Origin: Methyloversatilis discipulorum
GTDB lineage: Bacteria > Pseudomonadota > Gammaproteobacteria > Burkholderiales > Rhodocyclaceae
Assembly: GCF_018780585.1 (NCBI RefSeq)
Contig: NZ_JADMJL010000059.1
Span: 1 to 64,000, forward strand
DNA length: 64,000 nt
Direction of reading: 5' to 3'
Positions 36,617 to 45,979 of this stretch are shown piece by piece. The notes under the pieces are model-generated. The model had not been told where the DNA came from, ran no database searches, and worked only from the letters and a program-made list of their open reading frames with translations. The translations under genes were made by a program, and so were the position numbers. Every line of letters begins with the position of its first letter. Within the stretch, counting starts at the first letter, position 1.

Positions 36617-37854
36617 GGCAGCAGGCGTTCGCCGGCGTAGAGGTCGGCGATGCGCTCGCGCGCGCGGATCAGATGCACCTTGTCGCCATCGACCATCACT
36701 TCGGCGGCGCGCGGCCGCGTGTTGTAGTTCGAGCTCATGGTCATGCCGTAGGCGCCGGCCGAGAAGATGGCGACCAGGTCTTCCGGTTCGACCGCCAGTT
36801 CGCGTGCGCGGCCGAGGAAGTCGCCGCTTTCGCACACCGGGCCGACCACGTCGTAGGTGTCCGCCTTGCCGCGCGGCCGCACTTCGGCGATGCGGTGAAA
36901 GGCGTCGTACAGCGCCGGGCGGGCGAGGTCGTTCATCGCCGCATCGATGATGGCGAAGTTGCGCTCCTCACCGCGCTTCAGGTATTCGATCTTGGACAGC
37001 AGTACGCCGGCGTTGCCGACCAGCGAGCGGCCGGGTTCGAGCAGCAGTCGCTCCTTGCGGCCGGCCAGCACCGCCAGCAATGGCGCCAAGTAGTCGCGTG
37101 TTGCCGGTACGTCCTCGTCGTCGTAGCGGATGCCGAGGCCGCCGCCGAGGTCGAGGTGACGCAGTTCGATGCCGTCGCGGTTCAGTGCTTCGGCCAGCGC
37201 CACCACCTTGGCGGCTGCTTCGGCCACCGGCGCCGGGTCCAGCAGCTGCGAGCCGATGTGGCAGGCGATGCCGCGGATCTCCAACTGCGGCAGCTTCGCC
37301 GCGTCGAGATAGATGCGATGCGCGTCGGCGATGGGCACGCCGAACTTGTTGCACTTCAGGCCGGTGGAAATGTACGGATGGGTTTTCGGGTCGACGTCCG
37401 GATTCACGCGCAGCGCGATCGGTGCGCGCTTGCCGAGGCTGCCGGCCACTTCGGCCAGCCGGTGCAGTTCGGCTTCCGATTCGACGTTGAAGCAATAGAT
37501 GCCGTGCGTCAGCGCGGCGCGCATTTCGTCGCGCGTCTTGCCGACGCCGGAGAACACCACCTTGCTCGGGTCGCCGCCCGCCGCGATCACGCGTGCCAGC
37601 TCGCCGCCGGACACGATGTCGAAGCCGGTGCCCAGTCGCGCGAACACATTCATGATGGCCAGGTTGGAATTCGACTTCACCGCGTAGCACAGCATGGCGT
37701 CGCGGCCGGACAGTGCTTCGGCGTAGGCAGCGTGCGCCTCGGTCAGCGCCGCACGGCTGTATACGAAGGTGGGCGTGCCGTACTCGGCGGCAATGCGCTC
37801 GAGTGCGACGCCTTCGGCGTACAGCGCACCGTCTCGGGTTTCGAAATGCTTCAT
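36613..37854 (-). CDS. lysA: diaminopimelate decarboxylase
   Basis: LysA makes lysine from meso-diaminopimelate. The 413-residue protein has the PLP Lys in MLCYAVKSNSNLA near residue 60, the HIGSQLLDP phosphate region, GGGLGIRYDDED and the C-terminal CESGDFLGR and GAYGMTMSSNYN. Its ATG overlaps the lptM stop as ATGA, and hslR starts in its stop. lptM-lysA is a widespread order next to divergent cyaY. Confidence 0.96.
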   Translation of the reverse strand: MKHFETRDGALYAEGVALERIAAEYGTPTFVYSRAALTEAHAAYAEALSGRDAMLCYAVKSNSNLAIMNVFARLGTGFDIVSGGELARVIAAGGDPSKVVFSGVGKTRDEMRAALTHGIYCFNVESEAELHRLAEVAGSLGKRAPIALRVNPDVDPKTHPYISTGLKCNKFGVPIADAHRIYLDAAKLPQLEIRGIACHIGSQLLDPAPVAEAAAKVVALAEALNRDGIELRHLDLGGGLGIRYDDEDVPATRDYLAPLLAVLAGRKERLLLEPGRSLVGNAGVLLSKIEYLKRGEERNFAIIDAAMNDLARPALYDAFHRIAEVRPRGKADTYDVVGPVCESGDFLGRARELAVEPEDLVAIFSAGAYGMTMSSNYNTRPRAAEVMVDGDKVHLIRARERIADLYAGERLLP

Positions 37855-38018
37855 TGCTTGTCGGCCTTGTTAGTATCTTGCGGAGCAGGTGCGGGCGCGG
37901 GCTTCGCGGCCGCCGGCTGGGCGCCCTGCTTGGGCGGCAGCGTCAACGGTCCCTTGGTGCCGCAGGCAGCGAGCGTCAGGGTCAGTGCGGCGATGCGCAC
38001 GAGCGGGCTGGAAAACAT
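37851..38018 (-). CDS. lptM: LptM (YifL)-type small lipoprotein
   Basis: LptM helps assemble the LPS translocon LptDE. The 55-residue protein has a signal peptide ending LTLAAC with the lipidated Cys near residue 20, followed by the family motif CGTKGPLTLPPK and an Ala/Pro/Lys-rich tail. The start is taken at 38018, just before MFSSPLVRIAALTL. It is co-translated with lysA and divergent from cyaY by about 16 bases. Confidence 0.85.
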   Translation of the reverse strand: MFSSPLVRIAALTLTLAACGTKGPLTLPPKQGAQPAAAKPAPAPAPQDTNKADKQ

Positions 38019-38034
38019 GTCGGATGGCCGGAAT

Positions 38035-38355
38035 ATGAACGAGAGTGAATTTAACAAATTGGCCGATGCGACGCTGGCTGCGATCGAGCAGGCCATCGAG
38101 CGCAGCGGCGCCGGAATCGACTACGAACTGCAGGCCGGCGGCGTGCTGGAACTGGAGTTCGAAGACGGTTCCAAAATGGTGATCAACCGGCACGGCGTCG
38201 CGCAGGAAATCTGGGTGGCGGCGCGGTCCGGCGGCTTCCACTTCCGTGCCGACGGGGACCGCTGGATAGGCACGCGCGACGGCAAGGAACTGATTCAGGC
38301 ACTGGAAGAACTGCTCAGCCAGCAGGCAGGCGAGCCGGTGAAGCTGCGCGGCTGA
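38035..38355 (+). CDS. cyaY: iron-sulfur cluster protein CyaY (bacterial frataxin)
   Basis: CyaY binds iron and regulates IscS in Fe-S assembly. The 106-residue protein has an acidic first helix (NESEFNKLADATLAAIEQAIE), then LELEFEDGSKMVINRHGVAQEIWVAARSGGFHF and the C-terminal helix ELIQALEELLSQQAG. Length matches E. coli CyaY. Its last 41 bases overlap the tail of ponA on the other strand. It diverges from lptM by a very short gap. Confidence 0.94.
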   Translation: MNESEFNKLADATLAAIEQAIERSGAGIDYELQAGGVLELEFEDGSKMVINRHGVAQEIWVAARSGGFHFRADGDRWIGTRDGKELIQALEELLSQQAGEPVKLRG

Positions 38356-40768
38356 GCGTTTCCGGCACCGTCAGCCGCGACTCGCTCGGTACGATGTGGC
38401 CGGTCGGCGAGCGCGGCGGCGTCGGAATCGGTGCCGGCGACTGCGGCGGCGGGCCGGGCTGCAACTCACCCTCCGAAGCCGGCGTTTCCGGCTCTTCCGG
38501 CAGCGACTCGGGCGGCGGTGGCAGGTGTTCCTGGTACATCAGGTCGGTGCGCGGGTTGCCCTTGCTGTCCTCGCCAGCATCGATGCTGATCAGGCCGTCG
38601 GGCAGCGGCAGCCGCTGTTCGGGCACGTCCTTCAGTGCGTGGCGCATGTAATCGACCCACATCGGCAGCGCTGCCGAACCACCGGTTTCGCCACGACCCA
38701 GGGTGCGCGGATTGTCGAAACCTATCCAGGCGACCGTGACGCGCGAGGGCTGGTAGCCGCAGAACCAGGCGTCGAGATAGTCGTTGGTGGTGCCGGTCTT
38801 GCCGGCGAGGTCGCCGCGCTTGAGGGCCAGCGCGCGGGTGGCGGTTCCGCGGCGCACGACGTCCTGCATCATGCTGTCCATCAAGTAGGCGTTGCGCGCG
38901 TCGATGACGCGCAAACCCTCGTCGCCGGCCTTGCGCGGCGTGAAGCGCGCCAGCACGCGTCCCTCGCTGTCGGTGATCTCGCTCACCACGTAGGGCTCGA
39001 CCCGGTAGCCGCCGTTGGCGAACACGGCATAGGCGGACGCCATCTGCCACGGGGTGACCGACCCGGCGCCGAGCGCCATCGTCAGGTAGGGCGGATGGCG
39101 CGCGGCATCGAATCCGAAGCGTGAAACGTAGTCCTGCGCGTAACGCGGGCCGATCGAGCGCAGCATGCGGATCGACACCATGTTCTTCGACTTCGCCAGT
39201 GCGGTGCGCAGCGAGATCGGGCCGTCGTACTTGCCGTCGTAGTTCTTCGGCTGCCAGCTCTGGCTGCCGGTTTCGCCGGCCGACACCACCAGTGGCGTGT
39301 CCTCTTCCACTGTCGCCGGACCGTAGCCCTTCTCCAGCGCTGCCGAGTAGATGAAGGGCTTGAACGCCGAGCCCGGCTGACGCCAGCCCTGGGTGACGTG
39401 GTTGAACTTGCTGCGATTGAAGTCGAAACCGCCGACCAGTGCGCGCACGGCGCCGTCATCGCTGTCGATGGCGACCAGCGCCGCCTCGACCTCGGGCATC
39501 TGCGCCAGCGTCCAGCCGAGCTTGGCGTCCTGCATCACGCGCACGACCGCGCCGCGCCGCAGCTTGCGGGCCGGCGGCGCCTTGTCGTCCAGCATCGCCT
39601 TAGCGAACTTGATCGCGTCCGCGCCCAGGTTGAGCACTTCGCCGCCGCGCTTGTAGACCTTCACCGCGGTCGGACTGGCAGCGAGCACCACCGCAGCGTG
39701 CAGGCCCACCGCGTCCGGCACGTCCTGCAGCAGATCGTCGAGCAGTTCGTCGTCGTCGGCGCCGACCGCCTTCATGTCGACGAAGGATTCCGCGCCGCGA
39801 TAGCCGTGCCGGCGGTCGTAGTCAAATACGCCCTTGCGGACGGCCTCGATGGCGGCGTCCTGGTCGGCGCGCCGTATCGTCGTGACCACGCGCAGGCCGA
39901 TCGAGTAGGCGTTCTCGCCGAAGCGCTCGACCGCCATCTGGCGCGCCATTTCGGCAACGAAATCCGCCGGCTTCGGCCCGCTGGCGGTGCTGCCGCTGTC
40001 GCGACGCACGACCAGCTCTTCCTCGACCGCGCGAGCGCGCGTCGCTTCGTCGATGTAGCCCAGTTCCTGCATGCGCCGCAGCACGTAGGACTGGCGCAGT
40101 GCTGCGCGCTTCGGGTTCACCACTGGGTTGTACTTGGAAGGCGCTTTCGGCAGGCCGGCGAGCATCGCTGCTTCGGCGACGCTAATGTCCTTCAGGTTTT
40201 TGCCGAAATAGGCTCTGGAAGCGGCAGCAAAACCGTAGGCGCGCTGACCGAGATAGATCTGGTTGATGTAGAGCTGGAGTATCTGGTCTTTTGTCAGGCT
40301 GTTCTCGATTTTGAACGCCATCAGGGCTTCATAGACTTTCCGGCGTAGGGTGCGTTCGCTCGACAGGAAGAAGTTGCGCGCCACCTGCATGGTGATGGTG
40401 CTGGCGCCTTGGCTGCGTCCGCCGCTGGTCAGGTTGGCCAGTGCGGCGCGGGCAATGCCCATGTAGTCGATGCCCGAGTGCTGGTAGAAGCGCTCGTCCT
40501 CGGCGGCAATGATGGCGTGCTTGAGCGCGTCCGGCACCTGCTCGATCGGCACGACCGAGCGGCGTTCTTCGCCGAATTCGCCGATCAGTTGCCCGTCGGC
40601 GTTGTAGACGCGGAGCGGGATCTTCGGCCGGTAGTCGGTCAGGATGTCCAGCGACGGCAGCTGCGGGTAGGCGAGCAGTACGACGATCAGCGCGAGGGCC
40701 GCGCCTATCAGTGCGAGGCCGGTGAGGGCGGTCAACGGGTAGAGCAGCCAGCGGAATTTGGAGAGCAA
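38315..40768 (-). CDS. mrcA: penicillin-binding protein 1A (bifunctional transglycosylase/transpeptidase)
   Basis: This class A PBP has 817 residues. It has one N-terminal transmembrane segment (LLYPLTALTGLALIGAAL), a glycosyltransferase domain with AAEDERFYQHSGID near 90 and STITMQVARNFFL, an OB-like linker, and a transpeptidase domain with the active Ser in PGSAFKPF, SKN, and KTGTTNDY. The C-terminal 80 residues are Pro/Glu-rich. Divergent ponA and pilMNOPQ is the standard arrangement in beta- and gammaproteobacteria. Its 3' end overlaps cyaY by 41 bases. Confidence 0.96.
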   Translation of the reverse strand: MLSKFRWLLYPLTALTGLALIGAALALIVVLLAYPQLPSLDILTDYRPKIPLRVYNADGQLIGEFGEERRSVVPIEQVPDALKHAIIAAEDERFYQHSGIDYMGIARAALANLTSGGRSQGASTITMQVARNFFLSSERTLRRKVYEALMAFKIENSLTKDQILQLYINQIYLGQRAYGFAAASRAYFGKNLKDISVAEAAMLAGLPKAPSKYNPVVNPKRAALRQSYVLRRMQELGYIDEATRARAVEEELVVRRDSGSTASGPKPADFVAEMARQMAVERFGENAYSIGLRVVTTIRRADQDAAIEAVRKGVFDYDRRHGYRGAESFVDMKAVGADDDELLDDLLQDVPDAVGLHAAVVLAASPTAVKVYKRGGEVLNLGADAIKFAKAMLDDKAPPARKLRRGAVVRVMQDAKLGWTLAQMPEVEAALVAIDSDDGAVRALVGGFDFNRSKFNHVTQGWRQPGSAFKPFIYSAALEKGYGPATVEEDTPLVVSAGETGSQSWQPKNYDGKYDGPISLRTALAKSKNMVSIRMLRSIGPRYAQDYVSRFGFDAARHPPYLTMALGAGSVTPWQMASAYAVFANGGYRVEPYVVSEITDSEGRVLARFTPRKAGDEGLRVIDARNAYLMDSMMQDVVRRGTATRALALKRGDLAGKTGTTNDYLDAWFCGYQPSRVTVAWIGFDNPRTLGRGETGGSAALPMWVDYMRHALKDVPEQRLPLPDGLISIDAGEDSKGNPRTDLMYQEHLPPPPESLPEEPETPASEGELQPGPPPQSPAPIPTPPRSPTGHIVPSESRLTVPETLSRAASPARLPAG

Positions 40769-40854
40769 GACGATGGGTTTCCGGAGGGGGTTTGAGGCCG
40801 AAAGTATAGCCGGCCGACCGTGTGAAGCTTCTCGTTACGCCTACCCAAAATTTG

Positions 40855-40883
40855 TTTACTTGTCGATACCTTGCTGCTAGCAT
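40855..40883 (+). promoter_or_regulatory. candidate sigma-70 promoter of the pilMNOPQ operon
   Basis: TTTACT at 40855-40860 and TAGCAT at 40878-40883 are separated by 17 bases, each matching four of six consensus bases. They lie in an unusually AT-rich segment before the pilM Shine-Dalgarno. Confidence 0.35.
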
Positions 40884-40937
40884 CTTAATGTAATTTGTGC
40901 GTATTGGGCCTAATTCACTGTCTTAAAAGGAAAAAGC

Positions 40938-42017
40938 TTGGCTTTCGACCTGTCGGTATTTAACCCGGGAGCGCGTCCCCTGATGGGGCTTGACGTGTCG
41001 TCCTCGGCGGTCAAGCTGGTCGAGCTGTCCCGGACAGCGAAGGGCGAGCACCGCATCGAGCGCTACGCCATTGAGAACCTCCCGCGCGATTCGGTGGTGG
41101 ATGGCAACATCGCCAAGCTCGAAGACGTCGCCGACGCCGTGCGTCGGGCGTGGAAGCGCATGGGCACGTCGACGCGCAATGTCGCGCTGGCCTTGCCGGC
41201 GGCGGCCGTCATCACGAAGAAGATCATCGTTCCGGCAAATCAGCGCGAGCAGGAGCTCGAGGTGCTGGTGGAGTCGGAAGCCAATCAGTACATCCCCTTT
41301 CAGCTCGACGAGGTGAATCTGGATTTCCAGGTGGTCGGCCCGGCGCCCGGCAATCCGGACGAGGTCGAGGTGCTGATCGCCGCCTCGCGCAAGGAAAAGG
41401 TCGAGGACCGCGTCGCGGTGGCCGAAGCGGCCGGCCTGCGCGCCGTCGTGGTCGACGTCGAGTCCTACGCGGCACAGGCCGCATTCGAACTGGTCGAGAA
41501 GCAGCTGCCGGACGGCGGCAAGGACACCAACATCGTGCTGGTCGACGTCGGCGCCAACGTGATGAACGTGATCATCCTGCGCAATGACCAGCCGGTGTAT
41601 TCCCGCGAGCAGGCATTCGGCGGCTACCAGCTGACGCAGGACATCATGCGCAACTACGGCATGAGCCCGGAAGAGGCCGAAGCCGCAAAGCGCACCAACA
41701 CGCTGCCGGAGAATTACGAGAACGACCTGCTGCGCCCCTTCATGGACAACCTCGCGCTCGAGGTGTCGCGCGCGCTGCAGTTCTTCTTCACCTCGACGCA
41801 GTACAACAGCGTCGACCATATCGTGCTGGCCGGCGGGTGCTCGGTGATCCCCGGTCTGGACGAGGTGGTTGCCAACCGCACCCAGGTCGAAACCCGTATC
41901 GCGAACCCCTTTGTCGACATGCAGCTGTCGCAGACGGTCACCGCCAAGCGACTCAGTCAGGACGCACCTTCGCTGCTGGTGGCCTGCGGTCTCGCGCTCA
42001 GGAGGTTCGACGCATGA
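40938..42017 (+). CDS. pilM: type IV pilus assembly protein PilM
   Basis: PilM is the cytoplasmic actin-like ring protein of the pilus alignment complex; it binds the N terminus of PilN. The 359 residues begin GLDVSSSAVKLVEL (phosphate 1 loop) and contain VLVDVGANVMNVIIL and VLAGGCSVIPGLDE, the other nucleotide-binding motifs. The start is TTG at 40938, with AAGGA upstream. It overlaps pilN as ATGA. The operon is pilMNOPQ, then aroK. Confidence 0.96.
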   Translation: MAFDLSVFNPGARPLMGLDVSSSAVKLVELSRTAKGEHRIERYAIENLPRDSVVDGNIAKLEDVADAVRRAWKRMGTSTRNVALALPAAAVITKKIIVPANQREQELEVLVESEANQYIPFQLDEVNLDFQVVGPAPGNPDEVEVLIAASRKEKVEDRVAVAEAAGLRAVVVDVESYAAQAAFELVEKQLPDGGKDTNIVLVDVGANVMNVIILRNDQPVYSREQAFGGYQLTQDIMRNYGMSPEEAEAAKRTNTLPENYENDLLRPFMDNLALEVSRALQFFFTSTQYNSVDHIVLAGGCSVIPGLDEVVANRTQVETRIANPFVDMQLSQTVTAKRLSQDAPSLLVACGLALRRFDA

Positions 42018-42598
42018 TACGCATCAACCTTCTTCCCCATCGCGAGGAGAAGCGCAAGGCGCGGCGCCAGCAGTTCTATGCGCTGACCGGCCTGACGCTG
42101 GTGCTCGGCGGACTCATCGTGGCGCTCGGCAACGGCATCATCAGCGGTTACGTGTCGGCCCAGGACGAGAAGAACGCCTTCCTGAAGACCGAAATCGCTG
42201 CGCTCGACAAGTCGATCGACGAGATCAAGCGGCTGCGCGAGCAGACCGACGCGCTGTTGCAGCGCAAGCGGGTGATCGAGTCGCTGCAGGGCAACCGGTC
42301 GGAGGCGGTCGGCCTGTTCAACGAACTCGCGAAGAACGTGCCGGAAGGCGTCTATATCAAGAAGGTCTCGCAGCAGGCGAACAAGATCAATCTGGTCGGG
42401 TACGCGCAATCGAACGCGCGGGTGTCCAGCCTGATGCGGAATCTGGAATCGTCGCCGCTGCTCGAGCGCCCGACCCTCATCGAAATCAAGGGCGCCACCG
42501 TCGACAAGCGCCGCATGAACGAATTCAGCCTTGATCTGTTCATCACGCGCGCAGTGGACGAGGCCGACAGCAAGACGACGAAGGGGCGCAAGACATGA
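42014..42598 (+). CDS. pilN: type IV pilus assembly protein PilN
   Basis: PilN is a single-pass inner-membrane protein. The 194-residue sequence has the PilM-binding tail MIRINLLPHREEKRKARR, one transmembrane segment (LTGLTLVLGGLIVALGNGI), a coiled coil and a ferredoxin-like periplasmic domain (VYIKKVSQQANKINLVGYAQ). It is co-translated with pilM and pilO through ATGA overlaps. Confidence 0.96.
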   Translation: MIRINLLPHREEKRKARRQQFYALTGLTLVLGGLIVALGNGIISGYVSAQDEKNAFLKTEIAALDKSIDEIKRLREQTDALLQRKRVIESLQGNRSEAVGLFNELAKNVPEGVYIKKVSQQANKINLVGYAQSNARVSSLMRNLESSPLLERPTLIEIKGATVDKRRMNEFSLDLFITRAVDEADSKTTKGRKT

Positions 42599-43260
42599 AG
42601 CAGATCCAGATGCCCCAGATCGATTTCACGCGCATCGCGGACGATTTCAAGAATCTCGACCCGAAGGACGTCGGCAACTGGGCCACCGCGCCGAAGGCTG
42701 CGGTCCTGCTGGGTGTGCTGGTCGCAACGCTGGCCGCGGGCTGGTGGTTCCTGTGGGATCCGCTGCGCGTCGAGCTCGAACAGAAGCGACTCGAGGAACA
42801 GACGCTGAAGGACGAGTGGCTCAACAAGAAGCGTCAGGCGGTGAATCTCGAGCAGTACCAGCAGCAGCTGGCCGACATCGACAAGTCCTTCGGCGCGCTG
42901 CTCAAGCAGCTGCCGAACAAGGCCGAGATGGAATCGCTGCTGGTCGATATCAGTCAGGCCGGTCTGAGCCGTGGCCTGCAGTTCGAAACCTGGAAGCCGG
43001 GTGGCGAAGCGGTCAAGGATTTCTACGCCGAGATGCCGATCACCATCCGCGTCACCGGCGGCTATCACGACCTCGGCAACTTTGCTGGCGACGTCGCCAA
43101 GCTCTCGCGCATCGTGACCCTGGGTTCGATCGTCATTGATTCAAGCAAGGACGGCCTGAAGATGGATGCCGTGGCGACCACCTACCGTTATCTCGACGAC
43201 GAAGAGATTGCCCGAATCAAGAAGGCAAAGGCCGACAAGGCCAAGGGGGCCAATAAATGA
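42595..43260 (+). CDS. pilO: type IV pilus assembly protein PilO
   Basis: PilO pairs with PilN in the inner membrane. The 221-residue protein has a transmembrane helix (AVLLGVLVATLAAGWWFLW near residue 40), a coiled coil (LEQKRLEEQTLKDEWLNKK), and a periplasmic domain with LLVDISQAGLSRGLQFETWKPG. The C-terminal tail is Lys/Ala-rich. It overlaps pilP as ATGA. Confidence 0.95.
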   Translation: MKQIQMPQIDFTRIADDFKNLDPKDVGNWATAPKAAVLLGVLVATLAAGWWFLWDPLRVELEQKRLEEQTLKDEWLNKKRQAVNLEQYQQQLADIDKSFGALLKQLPNKAEMESLLVDISQAGLSRGLQFETWKPGGEAVKDFYAEMPITIRVTGGYHDLGNFAGDVAKLSRIVTLGSIVIDSSKDGLKMDAVATTYRYLDDEEIARIKKAKADKAKGANK

Positions 43261-43787
43261 AGCGCCTCCTGACGATGCTGGCGGCCAGTCTGGCGCTGGC
43301 GGGCTGCGGTAGCGAAGACCATGAAGACCTGCGCTCGTGGATGGAAGAGAACACCCAGGGCCTGAAGGGGCAGGTGAAGCCGCTGCCGGAAATCAAGCCG
43401 TCGATCATCGTTGCCTACGAAGCGGGCAATCTGCTCGATCCGTTCAGCGTGCAGAAGATCGAGCCGGAGCGGAAGAAGGGCGGCGGTGGCGGCGGGGGCA
43501 TCACGCCTGACCTCGACCGGCGCAAGGAGCCGCTGGAGCAGTACCCGCTCGACACGCTGGCGATGGTCGGTCTGCTCGAACAGGGGCGGGTCACCTACGC
43601 GCTGATCAAGGCGGACACGACCTTGCATCGCGTGCGCAGCGGCAATTACATGGGTCAGAACTTCGGTGTCATCACGTCGATATCCGGCGATGGCATCACC
43701 TTGAAGGAAATCGTTCAGGACGCGGACGGCGAATGGGTCGAACGTACCAGTACGCTCCAGTTGCAGGAGCAGGAGGCAAAGAAATGA
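43257..43787 (+). CDS. pilP: type IV pilus lipoprotein PilP
   Basis: PilP links the PilNO complex to the secretin PilQ. The 176-residue product has a lipoprotein signal ending LALAGC, a disordered Pro/Glu region, a run of eight consecutive Gly (EPERKKGGGG...), and the homology-region fold (LAMVGLLEQGRVTYALIKA, HRVRSGNYMGQNFGVITSIS). Its stop overlaps the pilQ start as ATGA. The long Gly run is unusual and could vary between strains. Confidence 0.94.
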   Translation: MKRLLTMLAASLALAGCGSEDHEDLRSWMEENTQGLKGQVKPLPEIKPSIIVAYEAGNLLDPFSVQKIEPERKKGGGGGGGITPDLDRRKEPLEQYPLDTLAMVGLLEQGRVTYALIKADTTLHRVRSGNYMGQNFGVITSISGDGITLKEIVQDADGEWVERTSTLQLQEQEAKK

Positions 43788-45904
43788 ATTTCGTCCGCAA
43801 ACTCGCCGGCCTGCTGTGCGCGCTCGCCGTCGCTTCGATACCGGCACTTGCCGTTGCACAGGCTCAGCCGAACAGCATCGAGTCCATCCTGGTGTCGCAG
43901 CAGGGCGGGGAGGTACTGGTCAAGGTGACGACCAAGTCGGAACTGGCCACGGTGCCCGCCAACTTCAGCGTCGCGTCGCCCGCGCGCATCGCCTTCGATT
44001 TCCCGTCGACCGGCAACGCGCTCGGCCGCTCGTCCCAGACCTTGAACGAAGCGCATCTGCGCAGCTTCAACATCGTCGAGGTCGGTGACCGCACGCGACT
44101 GGTGCTCAACCTCAACAAGCTGTCCACGTTCAATACCCGGCTGTCCGGGCGCGACCTGTACATCAGCCTGGCGATGCCGACGAATGCCGAAGCGGTCGCC
44201 CAATCTGACAAGACGTCCCGATTCGCCGAGCCGAGCGCGAACGAGGGCACGCAGACCTTGCGCAACGTCGGCTTCCGTCGCGGCAAGGACGGTGAAGGTC
44301 GCGTCGTGGTCGAACTGTCGGATCCGAACACCGGCATCGACATCCGCCAGCAGGGAACGAAGCTGGTGGTCGAATTCCTGCGCGCCTCGGTGGCCGAAGA
44401 GTTCCTGAAGCGTTACGACGTGACCGACTTCGGCACCCCGATCACCCAGATGGAAGTCGTGCGTTCGGGTGCCAACACCCGCCTCACGGTCACCCCGACC
44501 GGTCTGTGGGAGCACAACGCCTACCAGAGCGAGAATCAGTTCATCCTCGAGGTCAAACGTCTGGTCGAGGACCCGAACAAGCTGGTTCAGGGCAGCAAGC
44601 CGGGCTACCAGGGCGAGAAACTGTCGCTGAACTTCCAGAATATCGACGTGCGTTCGGTGCTGCAGGTGATCGCTGACTTCACCGACAACAACATCATCAC
44701 CTCCGACACGGTCGGTGGTTCGCTCACGCTGCGACTGAAGGACGTCCCATGGGACCAGGCTCTCGACATCATTCTCGACGCCAAGGGACTGGACAAGCGC
44801 AAGACGGGCAACGTCATCTGGATCGCACCGCGCGACGAGCTGACGGCGAAGGAAAAGCTGGCGCTCGAAAGCCAGCAGCAGGTGAGCGAGCTTGAGCCGC
44901 TGCGCACTGAAACCTTCCAGCTGAACTATCACAAGGCTGAAGTCCTGTACAAATCCATCCTCGATGACAAGGACAAGCGCTTCCTGTCCAAGCGTGGGTC
45001 GATCGTGATGGACACGCGCACCAACAAGCTCATCGTGACCGACATTCCGTCGCGACTCGAAGACATCCGCCGCATCCTGATCGAGCTCGACGTGGCGACC
45101 CGTCAGGTCCTGATCGAAGCGCGTATCGTCGAAGCGAACGAGGATTTCGCGAAGAACCTCGGCGCACGTCTCGGCATCAACCAGACGGCCGCAGGTTCGG
45201 TGCAGCTGGGTCGCGCCGGCCTCAACATCGGCGGATCGGCTGCGGCGACCGGTTTCCAGACCGGCCAGGTGCAGACCCAGCCGAACTTCCTGACTGATTC
45301 GTTGAGCACGAACCTGCGTGCAAACAACATCACGCCGCGTACGCCGGGCCAACTGTCCTTCGTGCTGTTCAATTCGGCGGCGACCCGTTTCCTGAACCTC
45401 GAACTGTCGGCACTCGAACAGGACGGCAAGGGCAAGGTGATTTCCAGCCCGCGCGTCATGACCTCCGACCAGAACGAGGCGCTGATCGAGCAGGGTGTTG
45501 AAATTCCGTACCAGCAGGCAACCAGTTCGGGCGCGACCAGCGTGTCCTTCCGCAAGGCCAACCTCAAGCTGCAGGTGAAGCCGCAGATCACCCCGGACGG
45601 TCGGGTGCAGATGGCGCTCGACATCAACAAGGACACGCCGAACACCCAGCTCTCGACCGGCTCTGGCGTGGCCATCGACACCAAGCACGTCAAGACCGAC
45701 GTGCTGGTCGAGAACGGCGGCACGGTGGTCATCGGCGGTATCTACACGCAGGACGAGCGCCGCACGCAGACGCGCGTGCCTTTCCTCGGCGATCTGCCTT
45801 ACGTCGGCTTCCTGTTCCGCAGCACGGAAACCCGCGACAACCGCGCCGAACTGCTCATCTTCGTCACGCCGCGCATCGTCAGCGACAATCTGACGCTGCG
45901 CTGA
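43784..45904 (+). CDS. pilQ: type IV pilus secretin PilQ
   Basis: PilQ forms the outer-membrane channel for the pilus. From ATG 43784 it has 706 residues: a signal peptide ending AVAQAQ, two AMIN domains binding peptidoglycan (about 30-270), an STN/N0 domain (LNFQNIDVRSVLQVIADFTDNN), an N1 domain (RTETFQLNYHKAEVLYKSIL), and the secretin domain with VLIEARIVEANEDFAKNLG, then KVISSPRVMTSDQ and a final PFLGDLPYVGFLFRST, RAELLIFVTPRIV. AGGAGG lies eight bases before the start. It ends before a strong terminator. Confidence 0.97.
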   Translation: MNFVRKLAGLLCALAVASIPALAVAQAQPNSIESILVSQQGGEVLVKVTTKSELATVPANFSVASPARIAFDFPSTGNALGRSSQTLNEAHLRSFNIVEVGDRTRLVLNLNKLSTFNTRLSGRDLYISLAMPTNAEAVAQSDKTSRFAEPSANEGTQTLRNVGFRRGKDGEGRVVVELSDPNTGIDIRQQGTKLVVEFLRASVAEEFLKRYDVTDFGTPITQMEVVRSGANTRLTVTPTGLWEHNAYQSENQFILEVKRLVEDPNKLVQGSKPGYQGEKLSLNFQNIDVRSVLQVIADFTDNNIITSDTVGGSLTLRLKDVPWDQALDIILDAKGLDKRKTGNVIWIAPRDELTAKEKLALESQQQVSELEPLRTETFQLNYHKAEVLYKSILDDKDKRFLSKRGSIVMDTRTNKLIVTDIPSRLEDIRRILIELDVATRQVLIEARIVEANEDFAKNLGARLGINQTAAGSVQLGRAGLNIGGSAAATGFQTGQVQTQPNFLTDSLSTNLRANNITPRTPGQLSFVLFNSAATRFLNLELSALEQDGKGKVISSPRVMTSDQNEALIEQGVEIPYQQATSSGATSVSFRKANLKLQVKPQITPDGRVQMALDINKDTPNTQLSTGSGVAIDTKHVKTDVLVENGGTVVIGGIYTQDERRTQTRVPFLGDLPYVGFLFRSTETRDNRAELLIFVTPRIVSDNLTLR

Positions 45905-45928
45905 GCGAGCTCATCGACTTGGCACCAG

Positions 45929-45959
45929 GCGGCCCCGGCGACGGGGCCGCTTTCTTTTT
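45929..45959 (+). terminator. Rho-independent terminator of pilMNOPQ
   Basis: Nine-base arms GCGGCCCCG and CGGGGCCGC enclose a GCGA (GNRA-type) tetraloop and are followed by TTTCTTTTT. It lies 25 bases after the pilQ stop, so aroK is likely to have its own promoter. Confidence 0.92.
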
Positions 45960-45963
45960 GCGC

Positions 45964-45972
45964 TGCTAGAAT
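45964..45972 (+). promoter_or_regulatory. extended -10 promoter of aroK, placed for a leaderless transcript
   Basis: TGCTAGAAT is an extended -10 (TGn before TAGAAT). It starts four bases after the pilQ terminator T-run and ends seven bases before the GTG start of aroK. No Shine-Dalgarno lies between. RNA synthesis would begin on or next to the start codon. The same TGCTAGAATCC string stands before glmU. Confidence 0.5.
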
Positions 45973-45979
45973 CCGGCCG

